DNA from: Linnemannia schmuckeri
Lineage: Eukaryota; Mortierellomycota; Mortierellomycetes; Mortierellales; Mortierellaceae
Length of the DNA: 64,000 nt
Direction of reading: 5' to 3'
NCBI GenBank assembly: GCA_029449235.1
Contig: JANATG010000009.1
Span: 2,108,001 to 2,172,000 of the forward strand
A program made the translations under genes and the position numbers. How positions within the stretch are numbered: the first letter of the stretch is position 1; each line of letters starts with the position of its first letter. Of the stretch, positions 33,160 through 43,732 are shown piece by piece. The notes beneath the pieces were generated by a model that saw nothing but the letters and a program-made list of their open reading frames with translations, searched no databases and was not told the DNA's origin.

Positions 33160-35035
33160 TGTTGGAATGTAAAAGGTAGAGTTTGGGGTGAAGGGGTGAT
33201 GGGGAGAGGAGAGTGAAGGGAGAATGAATGAATGAGAAAAGAAGAAACAAGTTGTGTCGTCGTATATTTATATGTCCCTTTATCTGAGTAGGGGTCTGGC
33301 TTCGAATTCAAATCAAATCACATCTGCATTGGGATGATGGGGTCTTCCTTATTGCTTATCCCTCACTCCCTTGAATGAACGATGGGTAGGAGGAAGCGAG
33401 GGACAAGGGTGGGAAAACAATCGTTTCGATCTTCTTCTGTCTATCAAACACCAATGCCATGCTATGCCGTTTGATTGTCATTCCCGTCGCTCCTCTGTCT
33501 CAACTCTTCTTCTTCCCCTATCGATCAATTGACCGCACAACGAGGCACAGAAGCCGTTAGCCCGTCAAAGGTTAAAAGCCTCCTGGCTCGTTTTCTATGC
33601 GTTCCCTTGTCGTTATAAAGGCAGGTGGCGTAGCTATGCTTTCTTCCCTCCTTCCCATTCTTACTTTGGCCAATTACCTATCCTTTCTTAGTCAACTCTA
33701 ACAGCTTACCCTGGTTCCTTCTCACAAAATTTGTCACCATTCCCTTCCTCTGCTGACAGATTCTATGCGGTGGCTTTTCTTCTTTCGAAGACTAGGGAAC
33801 CATACTAAGCAAAATCAATTTCTGCAACTCATTTTGTCATCGAGACGGTCCCTATGATCTGGAACAAAGAAAGAAAAAGAAAGAAAACGCCATACATGTG
33901 CAATTCAGATGAAAGACAACCCCTATGAAACCAAAGACTCCTATTTCGCTGGGAACTGACCAAAAGTGGTCCTTGAGACAGCAATCAAACACAAGCAGTT
34001 ATTTCCGCAGAACCCAACAACAACAACAATTGTGGTGTTTCCTTTTTGTTTGTGCTGGGCTCAGTTTCGCTTCTCCCCCCCCCTCCATTCCGCCGAGATA
34101 AGGAAAAAATACGCAAGGACCAACAAAAACGAAAGACGAAAAAGTGGCAATGCCTTCTAAGAACATCCAACAAGGCGCGTCTTTCTGGAGAGAGTCAAAG
34201 AGTTATTTTTGGTCATTCTTCAAGAGACGTGTTATCCATAACTGTTGCCGGATAACCTTGTATTCATTTTCCTCGAATCTACTCTCCGCCGCTGGTTAAC
34301 CTTTTGCTCGTTGTCCTGATAAGATCCGATTCACACTTTTATGGTTACTGACTGACTAGGTAGGGCACGAAGGTGTATCGCCATTGTTCACATTCCAAAA
34401 GGTCTTTTAGATCAAGAAGCTCAGAAATGGAGTAGTCGTCTTTGTGTCCAGCAACGAGCCCAAAAAAAAAGAAAATCGACGACCGACAGACAACAAACTT
34501 TTAACAGCGTTGGATGAGGGCTATATTACGTATGTTGGGGCAGTTTACGACGTTCTACCTTTACTTTCTCAACAACCGTGAGAGATATTAGAATGCAGCC
34601 GACATCTATGTGTTTTTTTTTTTAGTTGTCCTTTGTGAATTATAGGCAAGGAAGGGAGCTATAAGAGGGGAAGAGTACAAGAAGAAAGGTGTGTTGATGA
34701 TGCCTCTGCCTACATCCTCTATTTTCGCGCCTTGGTGGAGGGCACATTCAACAGTACATAGCAGGAAGGAATTTCAATCGCACATCCTTTAAATTATTGT
34801 GACTGCCACTCAAACTATAGACTTGAAAATCAAAACAAAGAATCTGTCAAGTGGCGTTCTTTTTTTTTTTTTTTGTAGGCTAGCTCACTTTGCATGCACT
34901 GTTAGTTGTCACTTTGTTTGCTCGACATCTCCCTCTCTCTCCATCATACCTTAACATCACACATCGACTTATTCAGGAGCACACACAGACGCACAGCAAC
35001 CAACGCCTACAAAACAACACAACAATATAACATAT
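33160..35035. other. Intergenic, GPI to PUM3-like gene
   Basis: A 1.9-kb divergent spacer between two start codons, so it holds both promoters. No gene is supported. A T run (34860-34874) lies about 160 bp before the PUM3-like start. The frames at 33966-34255 lack coding character. Confidence 0.5.
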
Positions 35036-37213
35036 ATGGCTGTCACCAAGCGCAAATCCGGCAGTATCACTGCCGAGAAGCCCGAGAAGAGGGTCAAGAA
35101 GGAAAAGTCCGTCGCCGCCGCACCTGGCTCCAACAAGAAGACTCTCTTTGGCAAGGTTCTCGACGAGGAGGAGGAAGATGATGGCGAGGATGAGGGTGAG
35201 CTCGAGGCTGAGCCTATCCGTGACGACGATGAGCAGAACGATATGGACATGGAGGTCGATGGTGCCCCTGCCCACAACGGCGACCAGACCGTTCCCCAGA
35301 ACAACAAGATCCGTAAGTTCTTTTTCTATTGACATTATGTACGATGAAAGTGATGCATACAACCCTAGGTTCATATACTAACCTTCTTATCTGCCATACC
35401 TTTCCTCAATAATACACCGCTCACTCACCAATCAAATTGATACACAACAGCAACAAAGGAGGCGAACGCACAAAAGAAGGCTCTTCGTGACGAGCGCAGA
35501 TCGCACAAACCCAACGCAGAGCTGATCTACCCCGCTAAGAAGCTCTGGGAGAAGCTTCGTCTCAAGGAGCTCCCCAAGCCCGAGCGCCAGCAGGTGATGA
35601 AGGAAATGATGGAGTTGATTACCGGCAAGGTCCAGGAGATTATTTTCAAGCACGACATGTCCCGTATTATCCAGTCCTGTCTCAAGCACGGAAACGAGGC
35701 TCAGAGGAACGTCATTGCAGGAGAGTTGGTCGGACACTACTTGACCTTGTCCAAATCAATGTACGGTCGTTTCATTGTTGTCAAGATTCTGCACTACTGC
35801 CAAAAGTACAGGGAGGCGATCATCAAGGAGTTTTATGGAAAGGTCCGTCAGTTGATCAAGCACAAGGAGGCATCGACCATTATTGAGGACGCCTACTCGA
35901 CCTACGCCAACGCTGCCCAGAGAGCCGGACTCATCCAGGAGTTCTATGGACCTGAGTTCCGTATCTTCAAGGTCGAGGACAAGAAGACGCTTTCGGATAT
36001 TCTTGCCCAGAACCCCTCCAAGAAGGACAACATCATGAAGCATCTCATGGAGACCCTCAAGGGATGCATGGAGAAGGGCACTGTCGAGTTTAGCATTGTC
36101 CATCGTGGATTGCTTGAGTACTTTGAGCATGCCGATGCCAAGGGCATTCAGGTATTATACATTTTTGCTTGTCCTAGGTTTTTGTTATTCACACGCTATG
36201 TCTGTCTGCATTTTAACAGTCAACTAATCTATATAATCTATATATATGTTACTATTTAATAGGAGATGCTGGATGTGATGAAGGAGCAGGCTGTTGAGAT
36301 TTTGCACACAAAGGAGGGCGCTCAGGTTGCGATGTTGTGCTTGTTGCATGCATCGCCCAAGGATCGTAAGGCGATGTTGAAGACGATGAAGCCCTTCGTG
36401 GTTAAGATCTGCAAGGAGGAATACGGACACATGGTGATGTTGAGGATGTTTGACGTTGTTGACGATACAGTCTTGATGAGCAAGGCCATTCTGGCCGAGA
36501 TTGTCAAGGAGATGGAGGATATTGCCAAGGACAAGTACGGACGTCGTGTGATTCTCTACTTGCTCGCAGGACGGTCACCCAAGTACATCTCCCCCCAGAG
36601 CATCGAGCTCTTGGCTAAGGGCGACCTTGTCCGTGCCAACACCAGTAAGAAGGATGCTGCTGTTCGTTCATCCGAGTTGCTCAACTACATCTCCCCCTCG
36701 TTGATCTCCTTGATCGCCACCAAGACCCGGGCCCTCACCAGCGAGCCCCTCGCCTGCCAGGTTGTGTTTGAGACTATGTTGCACGCCACTGGAGATCGTC
36801 AACCTGCTGTAGATGCGCTTTTGGCCCTTGCTGCCGAGAACCCCTCAGAAGCTACCTCAGAAACCCCCCATGTGTTGATGTCGATGCCCACAGACCGTCT
36901 TTACAAGACGCTTGTCCAGTCCGATTACAAGGCACCCCTTGCCGAGCCTAGCTTACATTTCGCCAAGGCTCTGTTGACCAAGATTTCTCCTTACCTCGGA
37001 TTCTTTGCTCAACAGAGCGGATCGAGCCCTTTCATTGTCTTGGCGCTGTTGGAGAACCCCGAGACTGCAGAGGAGACCAAGAAGGCATTGCAGGCCAAGG
37101 GTTCCGCCAAGGGATCAATAACCATCCAGAAGGAGCTCGAGAAGGTTGTTAAGGGTAAACCCGATAATGAGTTCAAGGCCGTCCGCTTGATCCTTGAGAC
37201 TCTTGCCAAGTAA
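35036..37213 (+). CDS. PUM3/Puf6-type pumilio-repeat nucleolar protein
   Basis: Three exons: 35036-35312, 35451-36151 and 36263-37213, 642 aa. The basic N-terminus (KRKSGSITAEKPEKRVKKEK) and an acidic run (DEEEEDDGEDEGELE) are typical of nucleolar proteins. From about residue 130 come degenerate pumilio helices (IIFKHDMSRIIQSCLKHG, KSMYGRFIVVKILHYC, HKEASTIIEDAY, EYGHMVMLRMFDVVDD, DKYGRRVILYLLAGR) and then a C-terminal CPL-like region ending in FKAVRLILETLAK. Yeast Puf6 and human PUM3 act in large-subunit ribosome assembly and RNA binding, and this protein is probably the orthologue. The URB2-like gene at the right edge serves the same process but is 26 kb away. Confidence 0.9.
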
Positions 37214-37913
37214 TGGCTTGTTGTCTAGTCGGAGTTGTTTGTGTTTTGGTCAAAACGGCGAATATGCCGAAGGACAGCCTGAACGGACAGCCGATGAGCA
37301 AGCAAAGAAAGGACGGACGATAGAGATGAGGGATTGACGGAGAGGGAGTAGATCCCGCTTTACCACACGAACAGCATTATATTTTTTTTTTTTTCGCATT
37401 ATTCACAACCATATTATTCCATTTTCTTTCTATTAAAAGTAACCAATGAGAAACAAAAATGGACAAACAACAACGACGACGGAGTAGCTAGATTAAGGAT
37501 TTTGAGGCATGTCAGTCGCACAGCCCGGTTTTGTGGCGTAAACTGGCTTCGTTCTTCATGAGGGATTTGGTTGTGGTGTGTACCATCTTTGCTGGTTTGT
37601 TAACCACTACTGATGTCGTCTACATTACCTGTGTGTGTGTATGTGTGCTCACTTTATTTACTTTCTTTGTTGATGATCAACACTCAGAAAAGAAGACAGC
37701 CTGCTGCAATAGCCAAATTAAGTGGCTCGTTTTACGGCCTTGGCAAAAAGAAAAAAAATATACAGACGATCATGCCTGGGACGGAAAATTGGGCGATGCC
37801 GGGGCTGAACCTTGCCTGTAATGCTTCATGCCAATTGGGCGGCAGAAAAGAAAGAAAGAAAGAAAAAAACTATCAGCCACACAAACGGGCGTTGTTCAGA
37901 GGGAAAGAAGATA

Positions 37914-38022
37914 GAAGGAAGGAAGGAAGGAAGGAAGGAAGGAAGGAAGGAAGGAAGGAAGGAAGGAAGGAAGGATGGAAGGAAGAGCGTCATCTTTTTT
38001 TTTTTTTTTTTTTTTTTTTTTT
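37914..38022 (+). repeat. (GGAA)n microsatellite followed by T28
   Basis: About fifteen uninterrupted 4-bp units (37914-37975), a slightly interrupted continuation to 37985, then 28 T residues at 37995-38022. Confidence 0.92.
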
Positions 38023-38507
38023 GGCTTTGGTTTTGTATTCCTTGAGTTTCGTCCATGATTGGTCTCGTTTCTTTTTTTTGTTCTACAGCCATAGGAGAGA
38101 CGGTGATGATGGGGAAGCGGGCTGTCTGCTGTTGATTCTTTTGGGCAGTGTTGGATGAAATGTTTAGATGTCTTCTAGTCCAGGCACATAGACATGCGAG
38201 TTGCTGTTAGGCCAACTACCTTTTTTTCAAACGATCTAAAATTGATCAGCCTACCGAATACAGCACCCCTTTTTCTCACACACCAGGGCTCACTTACACT
38301 ACCTTTGTTCTTTTCGCCTAGAAATGTTATCGTCCACTTTGGATGTTTGTTTGTGTGTAAGAATAGGGGGGTCGAGAAAGGTTATCACGCGAACCAGGCG
38401 GATCCACTGCTTGACGGCGAAGAAACAACGACAAATAAAGGGCTTTTGTCAGGCGGCGAATGTATAATTGCGTTTCTTTTCGTTTGCATTAGGGGTTGAA
38501 CAGATTG

Positions 38508-38517
38508 TATATAAAGG
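38508..38517 (+). promoter_or_regulatory. TATA box of the Cys-rich protein gene
   Basis: TATATAAAGG lies upstream of a leader rich in CA and CT that runs to the ATG at 38782. It is the clearest TATA element in the window. Its function is inferred from sequence and position. Confidence 0.55.
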
Positions 38518-38781
38518 ATAGGAGGTGCGCACCTTCTTTTGTATTTTTCACTATCATCATCAACACTCACAACGATAATACAACAACAAAAGCATTCTCT
38601 CCCTCATTACTGACAACATCAACTGACAGCAACAAAAACGCATACCTCTCCAACAGTCTCTCCTCTCGTTTTTGACTTTATCTCACTCTCCTCTTAACAA
38701 CCTTTTGTGATTTTTCTTCACTCCACCTCATACCTATCCTCTACAACCCACCACCTCTACCACAAACAACACCCACAAATC

Positions 38782-39141
38782 ATGTCCTGCATCTGGGAGT
38801 GCACCTCGTTCCTCGGAACCGTCAACACAGCCTGCCAAAACATCAACCATGTCGACGTCTTCACAACTGTCCCCACCATTGGCAATGACCCTGTCCGCGA
38901 CACCTGTCTTTGCAAGCAATCCCTCATCTCCAACATGCACGATTGCGCCGTCTGCCAGTTCAAGAATAACATCGTCTCGACTGACAGGACTTGGGATTAT
39001 ATCAGCGCGTGTAACAAGACCTACCCAGAGAGAAGGTTGTATCTGAGTGCAGCTGCTGGTGCACCATCTGCGTCCAAGTCTGGGATCTTCCTGGTGGCCA
39101 TGCTTGCTGTTACACTGTTCTCTGGGTCTTTCTTTGGATAA
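38782..39141 (+). CDS. Small eight-cysteine protein, putative GPI-anchored
   Basis: Single exon, 119 aa. Eight cysteines fall at residues 3, 7, 18, 42, 44, 55, 58 and 77 in a region of about 75 residues, a count and spread like fungal CFEM or hydrophobin-like cell-surface domains, though the spacing does not let me assign either. The C-terminus is a Ser/Ala-rich linker (AAAGAPSASKSG) followed by a hydrophobic tail (IFLVAMLAVTLFSGSFFG), the layout of a GPI-attachment signal. No N-terminal signal peptide is visible from this ATG. An in-frame upstream start would add 25 polar residues and does not supply one. Either an upstream signal exon was missed or secretion is unconventional. Confidence 0.7.
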   Translation: MSCIWECTSFLGTVNTACQNINHVDVFTTVPTIGNDPVRDTCLCKQSLISNMHDCAVCQFKNNIVSTDRTWDYISACNKTYPERRLYLSAAAGAPSASKSGIFLVAMLAVTLFSGSFFG

Positions 39142-40544
39142 GTGTGCCGTACCTGCAATCGACGCATTTTTTTTATTAGTCTTATCCTGCCTCGCCTTGT
39201 CATGCCTTTGTCTTCCCTCGTTTCCCCCAGGCCTTTGCCCACCCCTCTCGAGTGATCTATAGTACCATCTAGTAACAATCGTAATATTGTCAATCATAAA
39301 AAATACAGCCATATCACATTTTTCGATGCGCATTGATCCGAGGTTTTGACAGAGACTGTTCCAAAATTGTAGTCGAAGGTGGTGCTCTTTTTTTTTTTTG
39401 TAAATACCTGGTCTGTGCCTATAAGTGTTGTTGGTGGAGGTATCTTTCCAAATAGCAAAAGCATTTGCAGCACAGCACTAGAAGAAGTAGGAGGCGGGAA
39501 GAGAGAGAGCGAGAGAGAGAGGAGTGGGGCTTAGCCGTGATAAAAAAAAAAGGAACAAGAAAAAAACTCGATGCAAAATACACAATCGTAAAAAAAGGAG
39601 AGTAATGCGTGGGGGAAGAGAGAGCGGTTAGAAGACCCCTTAAAGTACATGCAAAAAAAAAAGTCGTAAAAGCCTACCTAGCATTCTAGAAATAAGCTAC
39701 GCGACCGCGCGAGAGACTGACCCGGTTGGATTCCCTATATAGCTCGCGGGGCGATGGGGAAGCGACGGTTCACAGGTTGTCCAATGCAATCGGTGAAATA
39801 GTCAGAGTGATCGATCATCGTGCAGCGACGCATTGTTGAAGGGGTTGATCTAGAAAACGCACTAGTCTCTTGCAATTCTACGTACAACTGACGAAATTGA
39901 TCAAATAAGGCAAAAGGCATAGAAAATGAGATTTACGGCATTGACGAACCAAAAAAAGAAAGAAAAAAAAAAAAGGAATGGGGATGTCTCTGCAGTTGGC
40001 AGGTTGCATATATCAAACACAGTTAAAGCGCATGATTGGTCTTGACGACATGGTTTTTTCTCTTCACCTATGGTCGAAATTGGGTTAGTCTCGGATTTTT
40101 TCTTTTTTTTCTTTTTTTTTCTTCTTTTTTTTTTTTTGAGACTTTTGCGTTTCGGCATTTTCGAGAGAAGCTCGGAAAAAAAACACGCGAAAATTTTCTA
40201 AGGCGTCCATTGTGAGTGGACGGTGACCGCGGCGTTACAAGGTCTTACCAAAGGTTACATCAACGCGACGGGGGTGACAGGCGCATTAACCCCTATCGCG
40301 ACTACGCGACTATGACGGAACTCGGAGTTCACCTCCGAGATTTTGGTCGACGACACGCCCCTCACAATTATGCGATCCTCTTCCTTCTCGGTGTTTATAT
40401 AGCCCTACTTTTCTCTTCTCTCTCTTTTTTTTCTTTCATCCTCATAACAAAAAACAACACACTCTCTCTCACACAAAAACACACACACTCTCTCTGTTCC
40501 CACTTTACTTCCACACCCCATTTTCTTCAGCTCTCTAGGTGGCT
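39142..40544. other. Intergenic, Cys-rich gene to hemerythrin gene
   Basis: No supported gene. A/T homopolymer-rich (for example 39541-39660 and 40099-40138). TTTATATAG at 40394-40402 is a plausible TATA element for the hemerythrin gene about 150 bp downstream, with a CT/CA-rich leader between them. Confidence 0.5.
40394..40402 (+). promoter_or_regulatory. Putative TATA element of the hemerythrin gene
   Basis: TTTATATAG lies about 150 bp before the ATG at 40545, followed by a CT-rich then CA-rich leader. Function inferred from position. Confidence 0.4.
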
Positions 40545-41399
40545 ATGCTCGCTTCTCGTATCCACCTCATTAAGCCCTTTGTTACTACCCGTATTCCTCT
40601 TTTGTTGCCTCGCGCCGCTACCACTACAGTCCTTTCAGCCCACCACAACTACCGCCACCTCTCCACCACCGCCTCAAACGCCATCGACATGTCGCACGCT
40701 ACTCGCGCTTCCACTCGATCCCACGACTGTATCTCGGAGCCCGTCAAGAAGGACCACAGGGAGCTCGAGGACTACTACCACAAGATCCTCAACGCCAAGG
40801 ACGAGGACGAAAAAACCCGCTGGGCCAACCAGTTCACCTGGGAACTTGCTCGCCACAGTGCTGGCGAGGAGTTGATCATGTACCCTCGTATGAGGGAGGT
40901 TCTTCCGGATGGTGATGCCATGGTTGACAAGGATCTGCAAGAGCACCAGCAGGTAAATATGGACGCTTTTATCACTACATGATTACTATTATGTTTTTTG
41001 ACTCGAAGGGTCGATGTCTGTAAACAGGCGTAACTAAACATGTCCTTTCTTTTTCTTTGCTTTGAAACAACACATTAGACCAAGGAGCTGCTGTTCAAGT
41101 TCCAAGGCTTGAAGGCCACAGACCCATCCTTCGAGTCCACCCTGCGTGAGCTTTGGACAGGCCTGTCCCAGCACATCAAGGAGGAAGAAGAGAATGACCT
41201 CATCCAGTTCGAAAAGGCCATCAGCAACGATGAGTCGCTCGAACTCTCCAAGAAGTTCCAGTTGACCAAGAAGTTTGTCCCGACTCGCAGCCACCCTTCT
41301 GCCCCCAACCAGCCTCCTTTCGAGACTGTGGTTGGCTTGATGTCGGCGCCTATTGATAAGCTTCGTGATCTTTTCTCTCGCTTCCCCAAGGATGAGTAG
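40545..41399 (+). CDS. Hemerythrin (HHE) domain protein, likely mitochondrial
   Basis: Two exons, 40545-40952 and 41079-41399, 242 aa. The first 50 residues are rich in Arg, Ser, Thr and Leu and lack acids (LASRIHLIKPFVTTRIPLLL), like a mitochondrial presequence. The domain has four-helix-bundle metal ligands in order: H71 (KKDHREL), H104 and E108 (ARHSAGEEL), H134 (LQEHQQ), H168 and E172 (QHIKEEEE). HHE proteins bind a di-iron centre and are linked to O2 or NO sensing, iron handling or stress. The role here cannot be fixed. Translation could also start at Met-49 (DMSHATRAS), giving a cytosolic form without the presequence. Confidence 0.88.
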
Positions 41400-41612
41400 A
41401 GTAAGAGACTCACAACACATGTACATACAGAAATGAAAGTGCCTCGCAGTGAGCATCTTTTTTTGCGTCGCACCAAATAAAATAAATCAACGTCAAAAAA
41501 GCGTTGCATAATCCAAGCCACTTTCCTCATGATTTTTGGCGACCTTAGCATTGGTGCTCTTCCTCACCCGTCCAATACATGCATAACCATTTTCTCACGC
41601 AGCTAGAGACAA

Positions 41613-41795
41613 ATGGAGTTCGCGTCAAATCACTTCTTCACAACACCGGAGCTAGTCAATCTCCTCGCACCTTACCTCAACTACAATGACATTTCATGTT
41701 TGATGCAATCAAATCGCCAAATAGCTCTTGATTGTCAATCGCTGTGTCTGTGTTCTATCTTCAACAACCATCTTTATCAACCAATGACATCGTAG
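41613..41795 (+). pseudogene. Orphan F-box N-terminal fragment
   Basis: The ATG at 41613 opens EFASNHFFTTPELVNLLAPYL with SCLMQSNRQIALDC, matching the F-box end of the family (RFFDMPEL, SRLMQTSRRL). It stops after 60 codons, and the next recognisable block at 41829 begins again at the N-terminus of another copy. This is the head of an otherwise lost tandem copy. Confidence 0.65.
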
Positions 41796-41828
41796 CATTC
41801 GTAACGACAATAACAATCTGATGGAAGC

Positions 41829-43350
41829 ATGAAGCCCGTAACGACATGCTTCAACGTGCCTGAACTGGTTGCTCATCTGACTCAACATCTCGACCGCACA
41901 GGAATCTCATGGCAAACATGTCGTCAAATGCAGGCACTATACATTCCGGTCCACTACTACCACCTCGCCGCGTATTATGACCGCAACAAAAACAACCCTC
42001 GTTGGCTCTGTCGAGTCGATAGTGGCGTTATCCAGGAATATTCATCATCTTTCTTTTCGCTTGTCCACCAAACCTTCAAAAGTTGACTCTCGGGTCATTC
42101 GAGGAGTGCGACTACAGCGATAGCGACACTTTCTCGACAGAATATAACGAGTACAAGCCGAGGACGCTGCTCAGATGGAAGAACCCTGAAAAGGGGAGCG
42201 GACTAACGACGTTGACGATGCCTCGGTGACAAGGACCGCTACTAGATTTGAAGGATTTCCAGCTTGATTAGTTGTACGAGATCTTCACGGAGGACGACCT
42301 TTGATTGATACTCAAGCAGTGCTCGAGCCTCACGGCCATCCAGACCCCTAGACTGTGCGAAGTCAGCAATGTGCAACGCCTTGCGAGAGAATTCGCTCAG
42401 AGTTGCCCGAAATTGAGCAATCTTGACAGCGACGGATTGGATGGATTCGATGAAGGAGATAATGCGACCCGGGACTGTTGGTATGGATCCTCAGAGCGCT
42501 ACCCCCGCAACAAGTCATCAGATTCGTTTGGCGCACTGCAGTGCTATTCACTTCTCGCGACCTGTCCAGAAACGACGCATAGTCTATTCTCCCTTGACAC
42601 TCGGGTACACTACGGGAGATAGTGCTCGATGCCTGCAAGGATATTGACAGCAAAGCAATTCAGGCGATATTGGTTGGGTATGGATCTCTGGAGAAGCTAG
42701 CCGTTGAGTGTCGGATATATTTCGGTCAAGCATTCCTCTACCTCCGCCTCGAGGAAGCTATCGAGCTTTCACAGTCTTGCTCCAGGATACAGGACCTGCG
42801 ACTGACAATCGTCATTCCGTACCAGTCATTATGCTATTTCCTCGACGGCGTAGCAGTGCCCTATTATAATCGGCCGTCTCCAGTCACACTCTCAAAGGCA
42901 GAAACGGAGCGATTTCAGACTTTAGGATCCTTCTACTGATAAATCGGCACGCTTATAGAGTTATTAATGTCGAATCTGCGAGCCCTCTGTCTCGACCCGG
43001 TGCATGGCGGTGTAATTTGTGAAAACTTAAGATACAATTCTTTCCCAGGAATGCTCAGTCTCGGAGGCGAAACGACAACGAGCGGGCGACCAGGATTTTT
43101 GCAGCTGCTGGGAGACCCGACAAAGTTGAAGACACTGACAGGATCCGTTTCTGCGATGACCAAGGATGTCAAGGCGGCGCTTGGGATGGACGAAGTGGTA
43201 CGGATGGAGCGCCATTGGCCAGCGTTGGAGTGTGCACAGTTATTTATGTTCAAGTTTGATATCCCGCTGCATTTCCAGTGGTGGATAGAACAGAGAGTCG
43301 GAAGGAAGTTTCCAATCACATATACGATGCCAATTTTTTTTAAGTTTTAG
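41829..43350 (+). pseudogene. F-box/LRR pseudogene 4
   Basis: Collinear homology to the intact gene at 43733-45793 in changing frames. An F-box-like start (TTCFNVPELVAHLTQHLDRTG) lies at 41829-42086, an LRR part (CSSLTAIQTPRLCEVSNVQRL) at 42305-42450, KAIQAILVGYGSLEKLAVE with VPYYNRPSPVTLSKAETERF at 42622-42939, and a C-terminal block (GRPGFLQLLGDPTKLKTLTG) at 42967-43350. At least four frame breaks and an internal deletion after the F-box (the LAPPDPHICT to CPYLLP segment is missing) rule out a functional product. Confidence 0.82.
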
Positions 43351-43732
43351 GGTTACAGCCCCTGCAGGAAGACTTTGTGAACAAAAAACAAGGCTAGAGA
43401 AGGCCGACCTACTTTGGAGCTGGTCCTTACGTGGCTCTGCCAAGCAAACTACACAAAGTCTTCAGGACTCAGAAGGTGTAATGATGGGATGTAAGGCTCG
43501 TGGCTGAATACATGGCGCGTTAAAGAAAAAATAGGATGCATTGAGGAATAAAAGGAAGACAAACCTCGAACCCTCGCGCGATACACTTTCAATTTTCACC
43601 GTTTGCGGGCGGAAGGGCAGAGAGGACAAGCCGCCTCTTTTTTTTTTTTTACTTCCCTTCTCTCACTTTTCACGCTCTCTGCCACCACGAACATCAAGGA
43701 CCGCTTACATTCCGGCGACACTTGCATCAATA
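43351..43732. other. Spacer before the intact right-cluster F-box gene
   Basis: About 380 bp without a separate gene. The frame of the following gene is open back to 43541, but the translation upstream of 43733 (Phe/Leu/Ser-rich from a T-rich tract) has no counterpart in paralogues and is treated as leader. Confidence 0.5.

Larger units (their letters stand above)
37214..38781. other. Intergenic with GGAA microsatellite and T28 tract
   Basis: No gene recognised. It contains (GAAG)n at 37914-37975 and a T28 run at 37995-38022. A TATA-like box, TATATAAAGG, lies at 38508-38517, about 265 bp before the Cys-rich protein ATG, followed by a long A/C-rich leader. Confidence 0.55.

Noticed and set aside
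32149..33216. 355-codon plus-strand frame opposite glucose-6-phosphate isomerase exon 1
   Set aside because: Antisense shadow of a strongly biased gene that runs into its intron. No coding features of its own.
39735..40158. Two minus-strand frames with a Lys-rich start
   Set aside because: The Lys run comes from a T-rich tract, and the remaining translation has no domain and no splice model joining the two.
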